Positions 57,597-64,000 of a stretch of 64,000 nucleotides of DNA are shown here, piece by piece; positions within the stretch are counted from its first letter, which is position 1; every line of letters starts with the position of its first letter. Origin of the DNA: Bog-532 sp963742865 (GTDB lineage Bacteria > Actinomycetota > Actinomycetes > Streptosporangiales > Streptosporangiaceae); assembly GCA_963742865.1 (NCBI GenBank), contig CAVUNW010000007.1:1-64000 (forward strand), read 5' to 3'. Position numbers and translations under genes: made by a program. Under the pieces are notes generated by a model. The model was not told where the DNA came from and did no database searches. It saw nothing but the letters and a program-made list of their open reading frames with translations.

Positions 57597-59138
57597 CTAG
57601 CCCTGGTTGCCGGACAGCTTGTCGCGCAGCGCGGCGAGTGCCTCGTCGGAGGCCAGCGCGCCGCCGCCCGTGCCCGGGCTGCTGTCGGCGGGACGGGAAC
57701 CAGCCCGCTGGCCGCTGGGCGTGCTGGAGGAGGTGCTGGAGCTGGTGGTGGACGACGACGTGGCCGCGGCCCCGTCCTCACCACCCGCGATCGCCTCGCT
57801 GTCGGCCTTGCGGGCCTCCTCGATCTGGTGCCGGTGCGCCTCGAACCGGGTCCGGGCCTCGGCGTACTGGCGCTCCCACTCCTCGCGCTGGGCGTCGAAG
57901 CCCTCGAGCCACTCGCCGGTCTCGGCGTCGAAGCCCTCCGGGTACTCGTAGTTGCCCTGCTCGTCGTAGGAGGCCGGCATGCCGTACAGCGTCGGGTCGA
58001 AGTCGTCGCCGACCGCCTCGCCGATGGTGCCCTCGTTGGCCTGCTTGAGCGACAGCGAGATCCGGCGCCGGTCCAGGTCGATGTCGATGATCTTGACAAA
58101 GATCTCGTCGCCGACCTGCACGACCTGCTCGGGGATCTCCACATGCCGGTCCGCGAGCTCGGAGATGTGCACCAGGCCCTCGATGCCCTCTTCGACTCGC
58201 ACGAACGCGCCGAACGGCACCAGCTTGGTGACCCGGCCCGGGACGACCTGGCCGATCTGGTGCGTGCGGGCGAACTGCTGCCACGGGTCTTCCTGGGTGG
58301 ACTTCAGCGACAGCGAGACCCGCTCGCGGTCCATGTCCACGTCCAGCACCTCGACCGTGACCTCCTGGCCGACCTCGACGACCTCGCCGGGGTGGTCGAT
58401 GTGCTTCCAGGACAGCTCCGACACGTGCACCAGGCCGTCCACGCCGCCCAGGTCGACGAACGCGCCGAAGTTGACGATGGAGGACACGACGCCCTTGCGG
58501 ATCTGGCCCTTCTGCAGGGTGTTGAGGAAGGTGTGCCGGACCTCGGACTGGGTCTGCTCCAGCCAGGCACGCCGGGACAGGACCACGTTGTTGCGGTTCT
58601 TGTCCAGCTCGATGATCTTCGCCTCGAGCTCCCGGCCCACATACGGCTGCAGGTCGCGGACGCGGCGCATCTCCACCAGCGAGGCGGGCAGGAAGCCGCG
58701 CAGCCCGATGTCGAGGATGAGGCCGCCCTTGACGACCTCGATGACGGTGCCGGTGACGACGCCGTCCTCTTCCTTGATCTTCTCGATCGTGCCCCAGGCG
58801 CGCTCGTACTGCGCGCGCTTCTTGGACAGGATCAGGCGACCTTCCTTGTCCTCCTTCTGCAGGACAAGGGCCTCGATGTGCTCGCCCGTCTTGACCACAT
58901 CGTGGGGGTCGACGTCATGCTTGATCGACAGTTCGCGAGAGGGGATCACGCCCTCTGTCTTGTAGCCGATGTCGAGCAAGACCTCGTCTCGATCGACCTT
59001 GACGACGGTGCCTTCGACAATGTCGCCGTCGTTGAAGTACTTGATAGTCTCATCGATCGCGGCGAGGAATGCCTCCTCGGACCCGATGTCGTTGACCGCT
59101 ACCTTGGGGGTCGAGGTTGCTTCTGTACTGCTCGTCAT
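57597..59138 (-). CDS. rpsA: 30S ribosomal protein S1
   Basis: 513 residues with four S1 repeats at about residues 35-105 (GDIVEGTVVKVDRDEVLLDI), 125-190 (GVVTGTVIEVVKGGLILDIG), 205-280 (KGVVSSIVNFGAFVDLGGVD) and 290-365 (GQVVPGRVTKLVPFGAFVRV). A charged C-terminal tail of about 130 residues ends in a Ser/Thr run. It binds mRNA on the small subunit. ATG 59138 was chosen over the open frame upstream because it precedes the conserved N-terminus MTSSTEATSTPKVAVNDIGS. Confidence 0.94.
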   Translation of the reverse strand: MTSSTEATSTPKVAVNDIGSEEAFLAAIDETIKYFNDGDIVEGTVVKVDRDEVLLDIGYKTEGVIPSRELSIKHDVDPHDVVKTGEHIEALVLQKEDKEGRLILSKKRAQYERAWGTIEKIKEEDGVVTGTVIEVVKGGLILDIGLRGFLPASLVEMRRVRDLQPYVGRELEAKIIELDKNRNNVVLSRRAWLEQTQSEVRHTFLNTLQKGQIRKGVVSSIVNFGAFVDLGGVDGLVHVSELSWKHIDHPGEVVEVGQEVTVEVLDVDMDRERVSLSLKSTQEDPWQQFARTHQIGQVVPGRVTKLVPFGAFVRVEEGIEGLVHISELADRHVEIPEQVVQVGDEIFVKIIDIDLDRRRISLSLKQANEGTIGEAVGDDFDPTLYGMPASYDEQGNYEYPEGFDAETGEWLEGFDAQREEWERQYAEARTRFEAHRHQIEEARKADSEAIAGGEDGAAATSSSTTSSSTSSSTPSGQRAGSRPADSSPGTGGGALASDEALAALRDKLSGNQG

Positions 59139-59390
59139 GTGTGGGTAGGCTCCGGATGCGGACAGGAATATGAGGGCGCGCTGAACCCCGGTGCACCCGC
59201 CGGGAGGACCAGAATCGCGAAACCTGCCGGAACCGGCCGAGGCCGGTTCTCGGAACGGCCGACGGCCGCCGGTGAGGTCAAGTGACAGACGGACCACACG
59301 AGACACAACGCAGCGTTCAGAATATGAGAGCCGGAGCGCTGGGTCAATCTGGGGCCCGGCGGCCGGCGCGCCGGCCGGGCCCGGCGGGCG

Positions 59391-62198
59391 TCAGTGGGCG
59401 GCGTCCCACCAGCTGGATCCGGATCCAATGGAAACTTCGAGCGGGACCCGCAGGTCAGCCGCGTTCGCCATCTGCGTGCTGACGAGGTCACGCAGCGCCT
59501 CGAACTCTCCGGGCGCCACCTCGAAGATCAGCTCGTCGTGCACCTGGAGCAGCATCCGGGATTTCAGGCCCCGGTCGCGGATCGCCCGGTCCACGGCCAG
59601 CATCGCCATCTTGATGATGTCGGCCGCCGACCCCTGGATGGGGGCGTTCAGCGCCATCCGCTCGGCCATCTCCCGGCGCTGCCGGTTGTCCGAGTTGAGG
59701 TCGGGCAGGTAGCGGCGCCGGCCGAACATGGTCTCCGTGTAGCCCTCCTGGCGGGCCCGGGCCACGACGTCGCGCAGGTAGTCGCGGACCCCGCCGAACT
59801 GGAGGAAGTACTCGTCCATCAGCGCCCGGGCCTCGTCGGCGGGGATGTGCAGCTGCGAGGACAGCCCGAAGGCGGACAGGCCGTAGGCCAGCCCGTAATT
59901 CATCACCTTGATCCGGTTCCGCAGCTCGCCGTTGATCTGCTCCGGCGGCAGGCCGAAGACCCGCGAGGCGGTCGCGGCGTGGAAGTCGTGGCCGGACTCG
60001 AACGCGGCGATCAGCGCCTCGTCCCCCGACAGGTGGGCCATGATCCGCAGCTCGATCTGGCTGTAGTCCGCGGTGAGCAGGGTCTCGTACCCCTGTCCCA
60101 CGACGAACGCGCGCCGGATGCCGCGGCCCTCCTCGGTGCGGATCGGGATGTTCTGCAGGTTCGGGTCGGTAGAGGACAGCCGGCCGGTGGCCGCGATCAT
60201 CTGGTTGAACGTCGTGTGGATCCGGCCGTCCTCGCCGGCCATCGGGATCAGCGAGTCGACGATGCTCTTGAGCTTGGCCACGTCCCGGTACCGGAGCAGG
60301 TGCTCCAGGACCGGGTGCCCGGTCTGGGCGAGCAGGCTGGTCAGGGCGTCGGAGTCGGTGGTGTAACCGGTCTTGATCCGCTTGGTCTTGGGCAGTCCCA
60401 GCTCGTTGAACAGCACCTCCTGCAGCTGCTTGGGCGAGCCGAGGTTGAACTCGTGCCCGGTGACCGCGAACGCGGCCTGCTCGGCCGCCTTCACCTCGCC
60501 GTGCAGCGTGGCCGACATGGCGGCCAGATGGTCGGTGTCGGCGGCGATCCCGGTGCGCTCCATCCGTGCGAGCACATCGACCAGGGGCAGCTCGACGTTC
60601 TGCAGCAGGGTGTCGGCGCCGCGCCGCTCCAGGTCGGCGTCGAGCGCGTCGGACAGCTCGGCGGCCGCCCGGGCGTGCAGCACCAGGTTGGCGGCGGCGT
60701 CTTCTTCGCCGGAACCGTCCAGGGTGAGCTGCTCGGGAGCCCCGGCGTCCTCGCGCAGTTCTTTGCCCAGGTAGCGCAGGGTCAGGTCGCCCAGGTCAAA
60801 CGAGCGCTGGCCGGGCAGCGCCAGGTACGCGGCCAGGGCGGTGTCGCTGGTCAGCCCGGCGAGCGAGAAGCCGTGGGCGGCGAACGCGTGCATCGGGCCC
60901 TTGGCGTCGTGCATGGCCTTGGGCAGCGAGTCCGCTTCGAGCCAGCCCGCGAGGGCGTCGGAGTCGTCCTCGGTCAGCGTGGTGGGATCGATGTAGGCAC
61001 CGTGCCCGTCCGGCGCGGCGATGGCGATCCCGGTCAGCGTTCCGGTGCCACGGCCCCAGGTGCCGGTGACCGCGATCCCGGAGCGGGTGGTCTGCGCCGC
61101 TCCGCTGTCCGGCCCGGGCGCGTCGGCGGCATGGTCGGCGATCCACTGGGCCCGCTCGTCGGGCCCGGGCAGGTCCACCTCGACCTCGAACCCGGCGGCC
61201 GGCCCGGCGGTCTCGGTGTCGCCCGCGGCGACCCCGCAGATGCCGTCGGGCAGCGTCGCGTAGAGCCGTTCGCGCAGCACGCGGAACTGCAGGGTGTCGA
61301 AGAGCTGGTGGATCTGCTCGCGGTCCCAGACACGGGGCACCAGCTCGTCCGGCCCGGCACCGATCTCGGTCAGCGGGACATCCCGGACCAGCGCGGTCAT
61401 CTGCCGGTTGCGCAGCACGTCGCCGAGGTGCTCACGCAGCGCGTCACCGGCCTTGCCCTTGACCTCGTCGACCCGGTTGACCAGCTCCTCCAGGGAGCCG
61501 AACTCCCTGACCCATTTGGTCGCGGTCTTCTCCCCCACCCCCGGGATGCCCGGCAGGTTGTCGCTGGGGTCGCCGCGGATGGCGGCGAAGTCGGGATACT
61601 GCTGCGGGGTGAGGCCGTACTTCTCCTCGACGGACTCCGGCGTGAAGCGGGACATGTCGCTGATGCCCCGGCGCGTCATCAGCACCGTCACGTGCTCGTC
61701 GACGAGCTGGAGCACGTCACGGTCACCGCTGACGATCAGCACGTCCATGCCCTCGCTGGTGGCCCGGGTGGCGAGGGTGGCGATGACGTCGTTGGCCTCG
61801 AAGCCGGCCACCGATAGCCGGGAGATACCGAGCGCATCCAGGACCTCGAAGATCAGGCTGAGCTGGCTGCGGAAGTCGTCCGGCGTCTCCCGGCGGTTCG
61901 CCTTGTACTCGACGTACTGCTCGTGCCGGAACGTCGGCTCGCCGCGGTCGAAGGCCACCGCGATGTGCGTGGGCTGCTCATCGCGCAGCACGTTGATGAG
62001 CATCGCCGTGAACCCGTACACGGCGTTGGTGGGCTGTCCCGTGGTGGTCGAGAAGTTCTCGGCAGGCAGAGCGAAGAACGCCCGGTAGGCCAGCGAGTGC
62101 CCGTCGAGCAGCAGCAGCCGGCCGGGGCTGCCGGCCTGCCCCCGGCTCTTGGCTTCCTGGCCGCCCGGAGCGGCCGCGAGTTTCGTCGCCACGGTCAA
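59391..62198 (-). CDS. polA: DNA polymerase I
   Basis: 935 residues. The 5'-3' exonuclease domain is at the N-terminus (LLLLDGHSLAYRAFFALPAE, FDRGEPTFRHEQYVEYKANR). In the following 3'-5' exonuclease-like domain the DxE catalytic pair is not seen (VTGTWGRGTGTLTGIAIA), as in other actinobacterial PolA, so proofreading is probably absent. Polymerase motifs are A (DYSQIELRIMAHLSGD), B (RIKVMNYGLAYGLSAFGLSS) and C (LLQVHDELIFEV). It fills gaps in repair and removes RNA primers. It is divergently separated from nothing: rpsA follows downstream on the same strand after 250 bases. Confidence 0.95.
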   Translation of the reverse strand: MTVATKLAAAPGGQEAKSRGQAGSPGRLLLLDGHSLAYRAFFALPAENFSTTTGQPTNAVYGFTAMLINVLRDEQPTHIAVAFDRGEPTFRHEQYVEYKANRRETPDDFRSQLSLIFEVLDALGISRLSVAGFEANDVIATLATRATSEGMDVLIVSGDRDVLQLVDEHVTVLMTRRGISDMSRFTPESVEEKYGLTPQQYPDFAAIRGDPSDNLPGIPGVGEKTATKWVREFGSLEELVNRVDEVKGKAGDALREHLGDVLRNRQMTALVRDVPLTEIGAGPDELVPRVWDREQIHQLFDTLQFRVLRERLYATLPDGICGVAAGDTETAGPAAGFEVEVDLPGPDERAQWIADHAADAPGPDSGAAQTTRSGIAVTGTWGRGTGTLTGIAIAAPDGHGAYIDPTTLTEDDSDALAGWLEADSLPKAMHDAKGPMHAFAAHGFSLAGLTSDTALAAYLALPGQRSFDLGDLTLRYLGKELREDAGAPEQLTLDGSGEEDAAANLVLHARAAAELSDALDADLERRGADTLLQNVELPLVDVLARMERTGIAADTDHLAAMSATLHGEVKAAEQAAFAVTGHEFNLGSPKQLQEVLFNELGLPKTKRIKTGYTTDSDALTSLLAQTGHPVLEHLLRYRDVAKLKSIVDSLIPMAGEDGRIHTTFNQMIAATGRLSSTDPNLQNIPIRTEEGRGIRRAFVVGQGYETLLTADYSQIELRIMAHLSGDEALIAAFESGHDFHAATASRVFGLPPEQINGELRNRIKVMNYGLAYGLSAFGLSSQLHIPADEARALMDEYFLQFGGVRDYLRDVVARARQEGYTETMFGRRRYLPDLNSDNRQRREMAERMALNAPIQGSAADIIKMAMLAVDRAIRDRGLKSRMLLQVHDELIFEVAPGEFEALRDLVSTQMANAADLRVPLEVSIGSGSSWWDAAH

Positions 62199-62258
62199 AT
62201 CCTATGGTCACACGGGCGGGAAGAGGACGGGATGACACTGGTTCCGGGCGGAAAGAAC

Positions 62259-62287
62259 GGGGCCCAGCGGTCATGCCGCTGGGCCCC
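62259..62287 (-). terminator. Terminator hairpin between the aldose epimerase gene and polA
   Basis: GGGGCCCAGCGG (62259-62270) and CCGCTGGGCCCC (62276-62287) form a perfect 12-base stem with a 5-base loop, 40 bases after the stop of the epimerase gene on the minus strand. Confidence 0.85.
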
Positions 62288-62327
62288 GCGAGATGATGTC
62301 CGGGCCTGTGATCAGGCCAGGACATCG

Positions 62328-63692
62328 TTATGAGCTGAACGCGAAGATGGTCGTCGAGTTGATGGTCTGCCCGGCCTTGATCTCAGTGGACGGGAAGTTC
62401 GGCTGGTTCGGGGAGTTCGGGAAGTGCTGGGTCTCGAAGGTGTAGCCGGCGCCCTGCCGGTAGGTGTGGCCGCTGATGCCCACCAGCGTCCCGTTGAGGA
62501 AGTTCCCGCTGTAGAACTGGACACCCGGCTGGTCGGTCCAGACAGTCAGCAGGCGGCCGCTCGACGGGTCAAAGGCGTGGGCGGCCAGGTTGAGGCCCTG
62601 CGGGCCGGTGGTGGCCTTGGTCTGCTGGTTCAGCACCCAGTTGTGGTCGTAGCCCTGGGCGATGAGCAGCTGGTTGTCGGCGGCCGGGGCGTTGTCCGGG
62701 GCGCTGACGTCATCGATCCGGGAGCCGATCGTATGCGGGGCCCGGAAGTCGAACGGCGTACCCGCCACCGGCACGTTGTAGCCGAGCGGGATCTGGGTCG
62801 TGTCGGTCGGCGAATACTTGCTGGCGTTCATCTGCACGAACTGGCTGTAGGCCGAGCCCGCGGGTGAGGCCTCGCCGGCCAGGTTGAAGTAGCTGTGGTT
62901 GGTCAGGTTGATGACCGAGTTCAGGTTCGGGGACTCGTCCGTCGTCTTGTAGTGGATAGCCAGCTGGCCGGCGTTGTTGAGGGTGTACGTCACGACCACC
63001 TTGAGCTTGGCCGGGTAGCCGGTGCAGCCGGTGGGGCAGCCGGGCGACCCTGGAGCGCCGCTCGCGTCACCGTTCGGGCTGACCAGCGTGAGCTGCACGC
63101 CCGCAGTGCCCTGGCCGTGCACCGCCTGCGCCGCCCAGATGTGGTTGCCAAAGCCGACCAGGCCGCCGTGCAGGCTGTTGACGCCATTGTTAATCGGCAG
63201 GGTGTACGTGACGGGCCCGACACCCGGCTGGTTCAGGGTGAAGGTGCCCTTGGCGATGCGGTTGCCGTACCGGCCGATGGTCTCGCCGAAGTACGGGCCG
63301 CCGTTCGCGGTCACCGGCGGGCTGTCGAACTTGACGTAGTCGGCGAGCGTCTTGAAGCCGAGCACCACGTCGGCCTGCCGGCCGTGGCGGTCGGGCGCGT
63401 TGATCGACTGGACGATGCCGCCGTAGGTGAGGATCTTGACGGTCATCCCGCGGCAGTTGGTCAGGGTATAGCGGTAGACGTTCGTCTTCTGCCCGGTGTA
63501 CGGCTCTACCGTCTGGCCGAAGAACTGGCTGCTGACGCTCGGGCTGCAGTTCCCCCCTGCGGGCTTGGCGGGCGCCGCGGAGGCCGCCGTCGCGCCGAAT
63601 GCTCCCGCGGCCGCCGCGATCGCGGTGACGGCCGACACCGCCGTGACCCGGGCTCGCCGCCCGAATCTCCGGTGTCTCGTTTCGTCAGACAA
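62328..63692 (-). CDS. Secreted aldose 1-epimerase
   Basis: 454 residues from TTG 63692, which has AAGGGAG seven bases upstream. A twin-Arg-containing signal peptide (RHRRFGRRARVTAVSAVTAI, ending near AASA) precedes the GalM fold: LTYGGIVQSINAPDRHGRQA, GETIGRYGNRIAKGTF, the His in NGVNSLHGGLVGFG and NLTNHSYFNLAGE, and the closing FETQHFPNSPNQPNFPS with the catalytic Glu. It interconverts anomers of galactose or glucose, here outside the cell. A frame open up to 63791 exists but would bury the signal peptide. Insertions relative to GalM include a Gly/Pro/Cys loop at about residue 215. Confidence 0.9.
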   Translation of the reverse strand: MSDETRHRRFGRRARVTAVSAVTAIAAAAGAFGATAASAAPAKPAGGNCSPSVSSQFFGQTVEPYTGQKTNVYRYTLTNCRGMTVKILTYGGIVQSINAPDRHGRQADVVLGFKTLADYVKFDSPPVTANGGPYFGETIGRYGNRIAKGTFTLNQPGVGPVTYTLPINNGVNSLHGGLVGFGNHIWAAQAVHGQGTAGVQLTLVSPNGDASGAPGSPGCPTGCTGYPAKLKVVVTYTLNNAGQLAIHYKTTDESPNLNSVINLTNHSYFNLAGEASPAGSAYSQFVQMNASKYSPTDTTQIPLGYNVPVAGTPFDFRAPHTIGSRIDDVSAPDNAPAADNQLLIAQGYDHNWVLNQQTKATTGPQGLNLAAHAFDPSSGRLLTVWTDQPGVQFYSGNFLNGTLVGISGHTYRQGAGYTFETQHFPNSPNQPNFPSTEIKAGQTINSTTIFAFSS

Positions 63693-63751
63693 GGAAGGCT
63701 CCCTTCGTTGGGTTCCTCGAAGATACGGCTTTACGCCGTTTTCAGAAGGCA

Positions 63752-63767
63752 TTGTGAACGCTAACAA
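63752..63767 (-). promoter_or_regulatory. LacI/GalR-type operator-like palindrome
   Basis: TTGTGAACGCTAACAA matches its reverse complement at 12 of 16 positions with a central CG, the form bound by LacI-family repressors. It lies 60-75 bases upstream of the TTG start of the secreted epimerase gene. Confidence 0.4.
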
Positions 63768-63782
63768 CGTGAAAGTCACGCC

Positions 63783-63806
63783 GTTTCGCACAAGAAGATG
63801 CGAAAC
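63783..63806. promoter_or_regulatory. Inverted repeat upstream of the aldose epimerase
   Basis: GTTTCGCA and TGCGAAAC form an 8-base perfect inverted repeat with an 8-base spacer. It could be a second operator in this promoter. Confidence 0.35.
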
Positions 63807-64000
63807 TACCCGGTAACATCGCGGTTCGTAGTGGCTCCGGCGCTGGCCGCGCGGAGAGCGCCTGCCGCGTCAAGCCATGTGTGGACTGGCCTGCGTCGAC
63901 CCGCCCGGGGCGACACTCAGCGGAGCAGCCATCCCGACGGCAACGAGATTGTTATGTTCGGCGCGGCGACACCGGCGGCCGCGGATCGGGCACTTCGTGA
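63807..64000. other. Right end of the window without a recognised gene
   Basis: A plus-strand frame is open at the right edge but too short to identify. Nothing else is seen. Confidence 0.3.

Noticed and set aside
59394..61817. An 807-codon plus-strand frame opposite polA
   Set aside because: It is an antisense shadow of polA, whose motifs are all intact on the minus strand.

Overview
The window is high-GC DNA with GTG, TTG and one probable CTG start, DUF222/HNH, DUF574, DUF397 and XRE-DUF5753 proteins, and the housekeeping order pyrG, NUDIX hydrolase, ald, xerD, parA, ribbon-helix-helix gene, scpA, scpB, pseudouridine synthase, aroH, tyrA, cmk, der. That set points to a filamentous, probably sporulating actinobacterium. 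I cannot name the genus from sequence alone.

Layout. 1-2.1 kb: a membrane protein running off the left edge and an OmpA-like lipoprotein. 2.5-5.5 kb: a lower-GC accessory island with an XRE-DUF5753 regulator, a 2-oxoglutarate/iron dioxygenase, a DUF4760-like membrane protein and a 3' remnant of a second dioxygenase gene. 5.9-11.5 kb: an M20 peptidase, then a LacI regulator with a damaged L-rhamnose catabolic locus (aldolase/dehydrogenase remnant without its aldolase half, small HTH protein, frame-broken rhamnulokinase). 11.5-19.8 kb: an FAD monooxygenase/SnoaL pair, a DUF222-HNH gene with an SOS-box-like site, an ECF sigma factor with a built-in zinc-finger/membrane tail, and a truncated alpha-L-rhamnosidase abutting a truncated GH3 fragment. 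19.8-31.5 kb: an EAL protein with a degenerate GGDEF motif, a SpoU methyltransferase, small oxidoreductases, a P450, a TauE permease and an orphan decayed IS66 transposase. 31.8-39.2 kb: a membrane-anchored CBM2-like protein, a trypsin-like protease, an aldo/keto reductase, a DUF574 methyltransferase and two convergent XRE-DUF5753/DUF397 modules sharing a terminator. 39.9-64 kb: the conserved core on the minus strand (bioA, der, cmk, tyrA, aroH, rluB-type synthase, scpB, scpA, parA, xerD, ald, NUDIX, pyrG, a DMT-like protein, uvrB, coaE, rpsA, polA), closed by a secreted aldose epimerase.

A recurrent feature is loss of reading frame. Several breaks lie in genes expected to be needed for growth (parA, xerD) and some lie in G runs, which suggests base-calling indels. 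Others fall in short tandem repeats (rhamnulokinase, FAD monooxygenase, EAL protein N-terminus, serine protease N-terminus), and the rhamnose and glycosidase loci have lost whole domains, which indicates real decay. The last 13 kb shows no frame breaks. I found no CRISPR array, rRNA or tRNA. The most interesting content is the 2OG-dioxygenase/DUF4760 island with its duplicate scar, the paired XRE-DUF397 modules with a shared upstream motif, the sigma factor fused to an anti-sigma-like tail, and the repeat-linked frame breaks.
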